A stretch of DNA of 57,058 nucleotides. It comes from Sphingomonadales bacterium. Its GTDB lineage: Bacteria > Bacteroidota > Bacteroidia > NS11-12g > UBA955. Where the stretch lies: positions 1 to 57,058 of the forward strand of contig VHBA01000009.1 of the NCBI GenBank assembly GCA_016872175.1, in the 5' to 3' direction. The notes beneath the pieces are model-generated. The model did not search any database, was not told where the DNA came from, and worked only from the letters and a program-made list of their open reading frames with translations. The position numbers were made by a program, and so were the translations under genes. Positions within the stretch are counted from its first letter, which is position 1, and each line of letters starts with the position of its first letter. This document shows, one piece after another, positions 49,385 to 57,058 of the stretch.

Positions 49385-50500
49385 TTGAATAGCACAAAGG
49401 ACTTTCGGTTTGCCAATCTAGATGGATTGAGATTTATAGCAGCAATGTTTGTGGTTATAAATCATACTGAACAGATTAGTGGGATACTTGGATTAGATAA
49501 TTATTTTTCTTGGAGAGGAATAGAACAAATAGGCAAGTTTGGTGTAATGTTGTTTTTTTCCTTAAGCGGTTTTCTAATTACTTTTCTTCTTATTAAAGAA
49601 AAAGAAAAAACAGGAACTATAAATATTAGAGCATTCTATATTAGAAGAATTTTGCGTATTTGGCCACTATATATTGTAATAGTTTTGTTGGCATTGTTTT
49701 TCTTTCATTACTTCAGTATATTTGATTTGAAAAATGGAGACAAAACAGTTTTTTATGATAATTTAGGGTTTAAAATGTTGTTATATTTATTAATGCTTCC
49801 CAATCTTGTTTTATTGGTTTTTGGTTCCATTCCGTTTGCAAGCCAAACCTGGTCCATTGGATCTGAGGAGCAATTTTATATTATATGGCCATTGATTTTA
49901 AAACGATTTAAAGTTACCATTTTAAGTTTGTTGGGGGTTATACTTTTTTATCATCTTTTCATTTATTGTTTTCAGAATTTTGTACGCTCCAATATATACA
50001 GAGAATATTGCGTGGCTCTTATGCATACAGTGCCATTGGATTTGATGGGTTTGGGAGGTATCGTAGCCGTAATTGTTTATGAAAAAGACAAATTATATCA
50101 GTTATTCGATAAAATATTCGGTGCAATTTGGGTTCAATGTGTTTTAATAACGACTTTATTAGCACTGCTTTTTTCGGGATATCAGTTTCCTTATTATAAC
50201 TATTTGTTCTATGGAATTTTTATGGCTTCTCTAATTTTTATACTTGTAAGAGGTAAAAACTTCAAATTATTGGAATCGAAATTATTTTCTTTTGGTGGAA
50301 AAATATCTTACGGAATCTACATGTGGCATGCACCTGTAGTAACAATGGTGCTTAAACTATTGGTTTTGGTTGGTTTTTATAACAAGCTTTTTGCTTATCC
50401 TTTTATTATAGTTTTAACCCTATTCGTAGCTTGGATTAGTTTTAGATTTTTAGAAACTCCATTTTTGAGATTAAAACAGAAGTACAGCATTGTATCTTGA
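49385..50500 (+). CDS. Membrane acyltransferase (acyltransferase 3 / OafA family)
   Basis: 371 residues from TTG 49385. Integral membrane O-acyltransferase with about ten helices. The N-terminal signature NLDGLRFIAAMFVVINHTE (R-x-x-D-GLR...H) and FFSLSGFLITFLLIKE...YIRRILRIWPLY, plus a late SYGIYMWHAP, are diagnostic. It would acetylate or otherwise acylate a glycan at the membrane. Much richer in A+T than flanking genes (about a quarter G+C in the stretch 49621-49680), which suggests recent transfer. It lies 76 bases after the regulator and six before the UpxY-like gene. Confidence 0.88.
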   Translation: MNSTKDFRFANLDGLRFIAAMFVVINHTEQISGILGLDNYFSWRGIEQIGKFGVMLFFSLSGFLITFLLIKEKEKTGTINIRAFYIRRILRIWPLYIVIVLLALFFFHYFSIFDLKNGDKTVFYDNLGFKMLLYLLMLPNLVLLVFGSIPFASQTWSIGSEEQFYIIWPLILKRFKVTILSLLGVILFYHLFIYCFQNFVRSNIYREYCVALMHTVPLDLMGLGGIVAVIVYEKDKLYQLFDKIFGAIWVQCVLITTLLALLFSGYQFPYYNYLFYGIFMASLIFILVRGKNFKLLESKLFSFGGKISYGIYMWHAPVVTMVLKLLVLVGFYNKLFAYPFIIVLTLFVAWISFRFLETPFLRLKQKYSIVS

Positions 50501-50506
50501 AACTTC

Positions 50507-51004
50507 GTGCATTGGAATGTAGTATACACGGCAAGCCGGCAGGAGAAAAAAGTGGCTGTGATGCTGGAACGGCATCATATACAGCACTACCTGCCGTTGG
50601 TAAAAAAATTACGTTTATGGAGCGACCGCAAAAAGTGGGTGGAAATGCCCCTCTTTAACGGATACATATTCGTGCAGCCCAAACCCGCGGAGCGAGACCA
50701 GGTGCTGCAAATCCCGGGGGTGGTAAAATACCTCAAATACAACGGTGCGGATGCAAAGGTGTCATCCCCTGAAATAGAACTGATTCACAGCCTGATAGAA
50801 AAGGGCTACCACCTGGAATCCGGCGCTTCCGGCAGTTTGCGTAAGGGCGATAAAGTGAAGATTGAGCAGGGTCCACTTAAAGGCATAGAAGCCGAAGTGC
50901 TGAAAGATACCGATGGCAGCGAAACAGTCTGGATTGCGTTTGAAACGATATCGCAGGTGGTGAAGGTGGTAGTTCCGAAAGACATACTGAATGCCCATGG
51001 ATAA
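50507..51004 (+). CDS. UpxY-type NusG-like transcription antiterminator
   Basis: 165 residues from GTG 50507. NusG N-terminal domain (NVVYTASRQEKKVAVMLERHHIQHYLPLVKKLRLWSDRKKWVEMPLFNGYIFV) and a C-terminal KOW-type domain (LRKGDKVKIEQGPLKGIEAEVLKDTDGSETVWIAF). It is not housekeeping NusG but a paralogue; such UpxY proteins in Bacteroides keep RNA polymerase going through long capsule operons. Here it is the second gene of the run, not the first. It overlaps the next gene by eight bases, favouring local action on this operon. Confidence 0.88.
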   Translation: MHWNVVYTASRQEKKVAVMLERHHIQHYLPLVKKLRLWSDRKKWVEMPLFNGYIFVQPKPAERDQVLQIPGVVKYLKYNGADAKVSSPEIELIHSLIEKGYHLESGASGSLRKGDKVKIEQGPLKGIEAEVLKDTDGSETVWIAFETISQVVKVVVPKDILNAHG

Positions 51005-52520
51005 GAAAAAGGTATTTTTTTGGCTGCTGCTTTGCATTTCCATTGTTGCCAAGATATTCTTGCTAGGTAAAGGTTATCTGTCATTTCCCGATGAGGTAAG
51101 ATATGTTGCAGCCCAAAATTTTATTGAGGAGCTAAAACAGGGCAATTTAAACTCGGGTATAGGTCAAATTTTCGAGGTACAAGGCAGACCGGGCTTGGTA
51201 ATTGCTTCCATACTGCCTGCCGGGGTGCAGATTGTGTTGTCCAATTATTTGATGATTCCCTATAATTCTGCCACCTCAGCGTGGGTGATTTACATTTTTA
51301 ATTTGGTTGTTTATTTGCTCATCCTCTCGAATATTTACCATTTAGCATTGAAGCTGGGTTTAAATGTATATCAGGCGCTATTGGTTTTGATTTTATATTC
51401 CGTTTCTCTTAATGGTTATATATACCTCAGACACACCTTTCCGTATGATACCTCTTTACTATTGGGGCTGCTTGCATTTAATTTTCTGCTGGGAAAAAAC
51501 CCGAAAACACTGCGTTCGTTGGTATTTCAGGGCCTATCCATTTCTGCCTGTTTTTTGGTCTATCCCGGCTATTATCCGCTGGTTTTGGCTTTTGGGTTAT
51601 ATTGGTTTTATCAAAACAGAGAGTCCTTCAAAAGCACAATTTGGATCAAACAGGGTTTGATTTTTTCCACTGCATTTGTATTGCCTTTCCTAATCATTGA
51701 AGGGTTGGCCGGTATGTGTGGAAAATCATATTTTTTTGATGCCCGCCAACTCAGCCAAACCATTATTGAAGGGAGTTTTGAAGAGGGTTTTTCTTTTTTG
51801 TTTAAATACTTATGGCAGGTAGAAAATGGTGTGGGCCTGATTTATATTATGGGTCTGGCAGCCCTATTGTTCCTGGTACTCAAAAGGTCCTTAAAAACCA
51901 AAACCGATCCCGGACATGCGGAGTTTCTTTTCATATCTATGTTAATTGGATTTGTTATTTATGCAGGCCTGGTATTTTTTATGCATAAAATGGTTTTTTA
52001 CGGAAGAATTATCCATCAGTTTATGCCCTTTATGGCATTATTTACGGTCTATGGGTTATTTGAAATTATTCAAAGTGAAAAATTTAGAAAACAAATCACT
52101 TGGGCCTTGCCAATAGCCCTTTTAGGGCTATCCACTCCTGCCTACAGCCAATATTCAGGCATGGAATATCCACGGGATTTCTTTAACCGAGTTAACCGCA
52201 ATGGAAACCTAAAAGCAAGAGAAATTGAATACCGTTGTCAATGGCTGAAGAGTTTGCCCAGGAATGAAAAGTTTGCTGATAGCAGCAACATCAAATATCC
52301 TAAAATCATACTGGTTAACTGGTGCCACCCAGCAGGCGACTCCTCTGTGAATGGTAAAATTTGGAATACTTTTGATCTGGCTCCAGGGCAAAAAGTAATT
52401 GCCAAAGCCCCCCATTATATGTCTTATATCGGTTATCAATTTGAAGGTGCCAATATCCAGCAAAGACAAAATACTGCATCAAATCCACCGATGCTGGAGA
52501 TATATGCTGAATTAAAATAA
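50997..52520 (+). CDS. Multi-pass membrane protein, GT39/ArnT-like glycosyltransferase candidate
   Basis: 507 residues from ATG 50997 (ATG 50991 also in frame). About ten to twelve transmembrane helices, then a C-terminal soluble part from about residue 390. The first periplasmic loop carries FPDEVRYVAA, similar to the Asp/Glu-containing motif (xDExxY) of GT-C enzymes such as ArnT and protein O-mannosyltransferases. That fits transfer of a lipid-linked sugar on the periplasmic side, but the donor is unknown and membership in GT39 is inferred from one motif. Overlaps upxY by eight bases. Confidence 0.68.
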   Translation: MDKKKVFFWLLLCISIVAKIFLLGKGYLSFPDEVRYVAAQNFIEELKQGNLNSGIGQIFEVQGRPGLVIASILPAGVQIVLSNYLMIPYNSATSAWVIYIFNLVVYLLILSNIYHLALKLGLNVYQALLVLILYSVSLNGYIYLRHTFPYDTSLLLGLLAFNFLLGKNPKTLRSLVFQGLSISACFLVYPGYYPLVLAFGLYWFYQNRESFKSTIWIKQGLIFSTAFVLPFLIIEGLAGMCGKSYFFDARQLSQTIIEGSFEEGFSFLFKYLWQVENGVGLIYIMGLAALLFLVLKRSLKTKTDPGHAEFLFISMLIGFVIYAGLVFFMHKMVFYGRIIHQFMPFMALFTVYGLFEIIQSEKFRKQITWALPIALLGLSTPAYSQYSGMEYPRDFFNRVNRNGNLKAREIEYRCQWLKSLPRNEKFADSSNIKYPKIILVNWCHPAGDSSVNGKIWNTFDLAPGQKVIAKAPHYMSYIGYQFEGANIQQRQNTASNPPMLEIYAELK

Positions 52521-52528
52521 ATTATTTC

Positions 52529-53218
52529 ATGAACTACACCGACCTCATCATCCAGAAAATACGCCAAAACCGCATCAGTACCACGGAGGTGGCGGACTGT
52601 TTGGATAAAACCGGCTTGCTTTCCGGCAAGCTTTACGCCTTGAACCCACGCCATTTTCGGGTGGGCAGGGTTAAATGGACTTATGCCATCAATGAAAGCA
52701 ATTGGGAACATCACCGACAGATTGCCGATATTGATTCCGGTTTGATTATCATTACAGAGCCGTTCAATTGCGGTGAGCGCGCCATTTTTGGGGATTTGGT
52801 AACCAAATACCTGATGCTGTACCGCCAGTCTGAGGCCCTGGTGGTACTGGGCAAGTTGCGCGATATTCCCCGGCTGATTAAGGAAAATTACCCGATATGG
52901 CTGGAAGGAGCATCTCCCATCGGTTGTTTCAATACAAAAAACGAAAACGACCTGGATGACGCCACCACCGCAGCCCGCAGAGAATTGTATGACGACAGCA
53001 TCGCCGTGTGTGATGACAGCGGCGTGGTGATTGTTCCCAAAAGCATGCACAACGAAGCCTTCCTGAAAAAGCTCGACTGGATTGAGGAGCAGGAAGACAT
53101 CTGGTTTGACTGCATAGACCGCCGCAAATGGAGCACCTACGATACCGTTTGCCTGAAAAAACACCTCGACGAGCCCGAAAGCAACCGATTCAACCCGGAA
53201 CAAAACCCACTCGTATAA
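52529..53218 (+). CDS. RraA/HMG-aldolase-fold protein
   Basis: 229 residues. Landmarks of the RraA-like fold: FNCGERAIFGDLVTKYLMLYRQSEALVVLGKLRDIPRL (the G-D-L ... G-x-x-R-D substrate/metal segment), PIWLEGASPIGCFN (PV-FxxGxxP) and DDSIAVCDDSGVVIVPK (GDxVVADDxGVVVIP). In family members the R-D pair helps bind Mg and a 2-keto acid for aldol cleavage or decarboxylation; others are RNase E inhibitors. In a polysaccharide locus a role in making or breaking a keto-acid substituent is plausible, but not proven. Eight bases from the previous gene, two from the next. Confidence 0.78.
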   Translation: MNYTDLIIQKIRQNRISTTEVADCLDKTGLLSGKLYALNPRHFRVGRVKWTYAINESNWEHHRQIADIDSGLIIITEPFNCGERAIFGDLVTKYLMLYRQSEALVVLGKLRDIPRLIKENYPIWLEGASPIGCFNTKNENDLDDATTAARRELYDDSIAVCDDSGVVIVPKSMHNEAFLKKLDWIEEQEDIWFDCIDRRKWSTYDTVCLKKHLDEPESNRFNPEQNPLV

Positions 53219-53220
53219 CC

Positions 53221-54015
53221 ATGGAAAGCAATCAGATAAGCCGTATTGTGAATAAAATGAACCAGAACGGCTATGCCATTGGGAAAAACATGATCAACAC
53301 GGAGATTTTGGCAACCATTGCAGAAAGAATCGATGGATATTATGAAAAAGACCATGCGCGTTTTGGTCGCGATTTTCTGATGGAGATCAATGAACTGGAG
53401 CAGGTTCGCAATGTGATTGAATACGATGATATTTTTGTGAAACTACTGGAAGAGCACATGGAAATGGATGCTGTACTGGAGGCTTTGCTCCACGAGCATC
53501 ATATCATTCATAACTACAACCTGATTCGCTTGTTCCCGGATGTTAAGACCAACATGCTGGGTCATCAGTGGCACCGCGATGTGTATTATTTCGGTCCGGG
53601 AATCCGCACGGCGGTAAACATCATGATTCCGCTTCAGAAAACCACCATCGCCAACGGTGCTACGGAGTTGATTCCCAAATCGCACCTACACAAAGATTTG
53701 CCCGATGCGGATTACATAGAAAAAAACAAAATAGCAGCCGAACTGGAACCCGGGGATGTGCTGTTTTGCGATGCCGCCACCTTCCACGCTGCCGGAAAAA
53801 ACACAACAGATAAACCCCGCACCATCATTGTGCTAAAACATACCTTATCGTTTTTTACCCAGCAATACGACATATGCCGGGCATTGCCGGATATAGAGAA
53901 GTACAGCGACCATATCAAAGGGAGGCTGGGCTACTTCGTGCGGGTGGCAGAAAATATGGAGCAGTTTCGGGTTATACCGGAAAACCGCAGGTATAAATGG
54001 CCCATCAGATACTAA
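53221..54015 (+). CDS. Phytanoyl-CoA dioxygenase (PhyH) family protein
   Basis: 264 residues from ATG 53221. Fe(II)/2-oxoglutarate dioxygenase with the HxD part of the facial triad in GHQWHRDVYYF and the distal His in FCDAATFHAAGKNTTDKPRTII, the Arg being the 2-oxoglutarate anchor; GATELIPKSHLH and LEPGDVLFCD match PhyH. Oxygenases of this group hydroxylate small molecules, including nucleotide-linked or CoA-linked substrates. The longer reading frame (from 53128) overlaps the RraA-like gene and is not used. Two bases from the previous gene, four from the next. Confidence 0.87.
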   Translation: MESNQISRIVNKMNQNGYAIGKNMINTEILATIAERIDGYYEKDHARFGRDFLMEINELEQVRNVIEYDDIFVKLLEEHMEMDAVLEALLHEHHIIHNYNLIRLFPDVKTNMLGHQWHRDVYYFGPGIRTAVNIMIPLQKTTIANGATELIPKSHLHKDLPDADYIEKNKIAAELEPGDVLFCDAATFHAAGKNTTDKPRTIIVLKHTLSFFTQQYDICRALPDIEKYSDHIKGRLGYFVRVAENMEQFRVIPENRRYKWPIRY

Positions 54016-54019
54016 AACC

Positions 54020-54940
54020 ATGAAAGTAAGCATCATAAGCCCGGTTTATAAGGCAGAAAAGATATTGCCTGCACTGGTTCAGCGCCTGGATGCGGTTATA
54101 AAAAGCCAGCAGTGGGATGCAGAAATCATATTGGTAGATGATAGGAGCCCCGACGGTTCTTGGGAAGTTTTACAATCACTGGCAGCACAATATCCTGCTG
54201 TCAGGGCATTTCGGCTATCCAAAAATTTCGGGCAGCATTATGCCATTACCGCGGGCATCAGTGTGGCAACTGGCTCTGTTATGGTTATCATGGACTGTGA
54301 CCTGCAAGACAGGCCCGAAAACATTCCGCTGATGCTGGAAAAATACCATGAAGGTTATGATGTGGTTTGTACCCTAAAGGCCCAAAAGAAGTATGGTTTT
54401 TACCGAAAAATAACCAGCGACCTTTTTTTCTTTGTGGTAAACAACCTGTCCGATGTGAAACTGGAAAAGAATCTGGGAACCATGACCCTTATTAGCCGCA
54501 AGGTTGCAGGAGCATTTACAGGTATTCGCGATTATCACCGCCATTCATCCATGATCATTGCCTGGCTGGGTTTTCGCCGCGGTTTTGTGCAGGTAACACA
54601 GGATGAGCGTTTCGAGGGGAAATCATCCTATACCCTGAGAAGGTTATTCAGACATGCTGTAAACGGGGTAATTTCACAATCCGACAAACTCCTGCGGTTG
54701 TCCATTGGTTTTGGTCTGGTTTCCTTCTTGGCTTCCCTGCTGGGAGTAGCTTATATCATAATAAAAAGCTTTTTTGTACAATTTGAAATGGGCTGGCCGT
54801 CTATCGTGGTGCTCATTTTATTCACCACAGGTATTATTCTGCTGATGCTGGGCATTGCCGGTCTGTATATCGGAAAAACCTTTGAGCAGGTAAAAAACAG
54901 GCCTTTGTTTATCATCGCAGAGCAAACAGAAGAAGCATAG
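54020..54940 (+). CDS. Polyprenyl-phosphate glycosyltransferase-like GT2 with two C-terminal membrane helices
   Basis: 306 residues. GT-A domain (VSIISPVYKAEKILPALVQRLDAVI, ILVDDRSPDGSWEVLQSLA, RLSKNFGQHYAITAGISVATGSVMVIMDCDLQDRPENIPLML) with the DCDLQD acidic motif, then two helices (about 233-257 and 264-290). This is the GtrB/DPM1/ArnC architecture: transfer of a sugar from a nucleotide donor to a polyprenyl phosphate at the inner membrane. Its product could feed the GT-C-like protein two genes earlier. The stop TAG is fused to the GTG of the next gene (TAGTG). Confidence 0.9.
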   Translation: MKVSIISPVYKAEKILPALVQRLDAVIKSQQWDAEIILVDDRSPDGSWEVLQSLAAQYPAVRAFRLSKNFGQHYAITAGISVATGSVMVIMDCDLQDRPENIPLMLEKYHEGYDVVCTLKAQKKYGFYRKITSDLFFFVVNNLSDVKLEKNLGTMTLISRKVAGAFTGIRDYHRHSSMIIAWLGFRRGFVQVTQDERFEGKSSYTLRRLFRHAVNGVISQSDKLLRLSIGFGLVSFLASLLGVAYIIIKSFFVQFEMGWPSIVVLILFTTGIILLMLGIAGLYIGKTFEQVKNRPLFIIAEQTEEA

Positions 54941-55896
54941 TGAGCTGGGTAAAAACAGGACAGATATTGCAGCCCCGCCCCGAAATAGGGTGGATGTCTT
55001 CGGGAGCCGGCAACTGCTGGGCCGAACTGCTGCCTGATGGTCGCCTGCGTGTTTTGGTTTCCGGCAGGGCCACTGAAAACCGAAGCAGAATAGGCGAGGT
55101 GTTTTTTGATGCCAATACTTTTGAAGTGCTTGAAATTGCTCACAACCCGCTGATAACACTGGGTGAGCGCGGGGTATTTGATTTCAACGGAACATCCTAT
55201 CCCTGGGTGGTACGTGAAAACGATATCGAATATCTTTACTATACCGGCTGGACCATCGGTGCTCACACCCCGTTCATCAACGATCCGGGTTTGGCAATAA
55301 GAACAGCGGGTCAACCGGCATTTCAGAAAGTTTCCAGGGCCGGCATCTTCCCCAGAACCGATGAAGAACCCTTTGGCACGGGCTCAATGTGTGTGCTGAA
55401 GGAAGCAGACGGCTGGAAAATGTATTATACCACCTTTACCCACTGGGGTAAGGATGAAAACGACCATCCCCACTACTACCATATCCGCTATGCAAGTTCA
55501 AATGACGGCTTAAACTGGGACAGAACCGGTAAAGTATGCATTGATTACGATACCGGCAGCGGCGAATACGTGACGGCAAGGCCCTGTGTTTTACTGTACA
55601 AAGGCTTGTATCTCATGTGGTATAGCTACCGCGGAGACTACTACCGTATCGGTTTTGCCGCATCCACAGATGGTATTAACTGGAACAGACACACCCATGC
55701 TTTGGGGCTGGATGTTTCGCCCGCAGGCTGGGACAGCGAAATGGTAAGCTACGGTTTTGTATACCCACGTGATGCACAATTGTACATGTTGTATTCCGGA
55801 AATGGTTTTGGCAGAAGCGGGCTGGGTGCGGCAGTTATGAAAACGGAGGATTTGGATTCGGAATTGACAGCCCTAGGATACCATCTTACAGCATGA
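54940..55896 (+). CDS. Five-bladed beta-propeller glycosidase-like protein
   Basis: 318 residues from GTG 54940. Repeated blades of the GH32/GH43/GH130-like type: SSGAGNCWAELLPDGRLRVLVSGRATENRSRIGEVFFD, LYYTGWTIGAHTPFINDPGLAIRTAG, WKMYYTTFTHWGKDENDHPHYYHIRYASSNDGLNW, PCVLLYKGLYLMWYSYRGDYYRIGFAASTDGINW, GWDSEMVSYGFVYPRDAQLYMLYSGNGFGRSG. Proteins of this build recur in O-antigen and capsule loci and have no settled function. No signal peptide, so it would act in the cytoplasm on precursors rather than on the finished glycan. Overlaps the ATP-grasp gene by four bases (ATGA). Confidence 0.72.
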   Translation: MSWVKTGQILQPRPEIGWMSSGAGNCWAELLPDGRLRVLVSGRATENRSRIGEVFFDANTFEVLEIAHNPLITLGERGVFDFNGTSYPWVVRENDIEYLYYTGWTIGAHTPFINDPGLAIRTAGQPAFQKVSRAGIFPRTDEEPFGTGSMCVLKEADGWKMYYTTFTHWGKDENDHPHYYHIRYASSNDGLNWDRTGKVCIDYDTGSGEYVTARPCVLLYKGLYLMWYSYRGDYYRIGFAASTDGINWNRHTHALGLDVSPAGWDSEMVSYGFVYPRDAQLYMLYSGNGFGRSGLGAAVMKTEDLDSELTALGYHLTA

Positions 55897-57058
55897 ACAC
55901 ATCCCACAGCCATATACTTTTCATTTGCGGCGGAAAATGGCAGTTGCCTTGGATGCAATATTTGAAAAACAAAGGACACCGGATAGTGCTCGTCGATCCC
56001 AATGAAAACCCGCCTAGTGCTGCCATTGCAGACATGCATATACAGTGCGACGCCCGTGATGTGGAAGGAATTTACAGGGAGGTGCAAAACCGCAGATTGA
56101 AAATTGATTTCGTCACCAGCGAACAAACCGATGTGAGCACCCAAACGGTGGCAGCCCTTTCGGCTAAGTTCGGAACCCGCAGCAACACCATTGAATCGGT
56201 GGAACGGTTTGCCAACAAAGCCGTTAACCGTGCCTTTGTAGCCGAAATTGATGCAAGCCGCATGCCCGCATTTCGCAAGGTGTACAATGTGGAAGATGCG
56301 ATGCAGTTTTTACGCGATTTTCCGGGTGACGCCATGCTGAAACCGGCAGATGCCCAAAGCAGCAGGGGAATATCCCGCATCGCTGCGGACTGTGATGAAG
56401 CCACACTGAATAAAGCCATCGGTGAGGCATTTGCACAAACGCCGCAAGATTATGTGCTGATAGAACAATTTATTACTGGATCTGAAATTACGGTGGAAGG
56501 CCTTATGACCCCGAAAGGGCATTATACCCTCGCCATCAGTGCCAAAAAACACTTCAGAACCGGTATTGCCAGCGACCTTCAGTATCCTGCACCGCTGGAT
56601 TCCTCGTTGGAAGAGGCGCTGATTGCATTTCACAACAACCTTATCGCCAAAACCGGATTGCAGTTTGGAGCTACCCATGCCGAATACATGATAAACCCGC
56701 AGGGATTTTTTTTGGTGGAAATGGCTTGTCGGGGCGGCGGTACGCTCATACCGTCAGACATTGTACCCCATGTGAGTGGTGTTCCGGTGTATGATGTGCT
56801 GTATGCCTTGCAAACAGAAAACAAGGTATCTGTAAATCCCCTGTCAGCATCTCGCCACGCGCTGTTGCATTTTTTTGAATTTACTGCAGGTCAGGTGCAG
56901 GCCATTCATGGTTTGGAAGAGGCTCTTAACCTCCCCGGTGTGCATGCCCTGGAATTGGAATTTGCATCAGGGGATGTTTTAAAACCCGCCGGAGATGACC
57001 GCGGCCGCCAGGGATACACGATTTTGCTGACAGAAACAGCCAACCAACTAAATGAAAC
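55893..57058 (+). CDS. ATP-grasp ligase family protein, truncated at the window edge
   Basis: At least 388 codons from ATG 55893, open to the right edge. N-terminal Rossmann-like domain (HILFICGGKWQLPWMQYLKNKGHRIVLVDPNENPP) with a biotin-carboxylase-like pre-ATP-grasp fold, then the ATP-grasp core: MLKPADAQSSRGISRI, YVLIEQFITGSEITVEGLM, HAEYMINPQGFFLVEMACRGGGTL, giving the Glu-x-Asn-like metal site in slightly altered form (E-M-A-C-R-G-G-G). Such enzymes make amide, thioester or carboxylated products, for example joining amino acids to sugars. Substrate unknown. Confidence 0.82.
   Translation, partial: MNTSHSHILFICGGKWQLPWMQYLKNKGHRIVLVDPNENPPSAAIADMHIQCDARDVEGIYREVQNRRLKIDFVTSEQTDVSTQTVAALSAKFGTRSNTIESVERFANKAVNRAFVAEIDASRMPAFRKVYNVEDAMQFLRDFPGDAMLKPADAQSSRGISRIAADCDEATLNKAIGEAFAQTPQDYVLIEQFITGSEITVEGLMTPKGHYTLAISAKKHFRTGIASDLQYPAPLDSSLEEALIAFHNNLIAKTGLQFGATHAEYMINPQGFFLVEMACRGGGTLIPSDIVPHVSGVPVYDVLYALQTENKVSVNPLSASRHALLHFFEFTAGQVQAIHGLEEALNLPGVHALELEFASGDVLKPAGDDRGRQGYTILLTETANQLNE

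Noticed and set aside
3564-55771. Six further CACGTG hexamers (3564, 5758, 37659, 43198, 49048, 55766) as parS sites
   Set aside because: Their arms do not match TGTTT/AAACA; each falls well below the 13-of-16 score of the accepted cluster. The palindrome around 5758 is different in sequence and lies inside yajC.
1-57058. tRNA, rRNA, CRISPR array or prophage
   Set aside because: No cloverleaf-sized gap with CCA-type structure, no rRNA sequence, no regular direct repeats with spacers and no phage structural genes were seen.

Overview
The window is from a member of the Bacteroidota. Four things point there: phylum-restricted families (DUF4270, DUF6089, DUF6029 and DUF3822 proteins, a one-domain 'glycogen/starch synthase'); a gliding-motility-type C-terminal domain, meaning type IX secretion; a UpxY-like NusG paralogue; and promoters of the TTTG-N17-20-TAnnTTTG class. 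Shine-Dalgarno sequences are almost absent. I could not place it below phylum level. No rRNA, tRNA, CRISPR array, prophage or complete insertion sequence was seen. Coding density is high.

Bases 76-18,800 are housekeeping DNA in short mixed-strand operons: DAHP synthase; DUF4270 lipoprotein/glycogen-synthase-like protein diverging from panC; nusB, DUF1573 lipoprotein, yajC, coaE; enoyl-CoA hydratase with a stand-alone B12 domain; DUF2461, comB, pth, L,D-transpeptidase; LolC-like permease, rbfA; aroQ; an SDR epimerase; an outer-membrane protein; purQ; prfA, a beta-propeller-like protein, lpxH-like, pheS. A 32-codon ORF at 16,102 carries a perfect AGGAGG, which is odd for this phylum.

Bases 19,803-28,223 hold an AT-rich 382-bp gap followed by a long minus-strand operon: two M16 peptidases, a T9SS cargo protein, ybeY, mnmG and a Big_5-type lipoprotein. 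Four matches to the chromosomal centromere site parS (13-15 of 16 bases) lie between 20,138 and 24,382. I saw no comparable site elsewhere, so this part is probably origin-proximal.

Bases 28,271-48,445 contain ssb, two glycosyltransferases with GDP-fucose synthase, threonine aldolase, carB-dtd, miaB, a DUF6029 protein, a PspC protein, an M1 peptidase with a barrel-like C-terminal half, DUF3822-rsmD-coaD, a NUDIX protein face to face with pyrE, and accA.

Bases 48,446-57,058 (right edge) are a cell-surface polysaccharide locus. It starts with a winged-helix regulator whose promoter is overlaid by a 13-bp perfect palindrome. An AT-rich acyltransferase follows, then a UpxY-type antiterminator, a multi-pass glycosyltransferase-like protein, an RraA-like protein, a PhyH dioxygenase, a GT2 glycosyltransferase, a beta-propeller glycosidase-like protein and an ATP-grasp ligase cut by the window edge. 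The genes touch or overlap, so they form one operon that probably builds and decorates an uncommon surface glycan.

Two whole-window signals stand out. First, in eleven transcription units the -7 box TAnnTTTG or TAnnTTCG ends exactly four bases before the start codon, which predicts leaderless mRNAs. Second, there is the parS cluster around mnmG.
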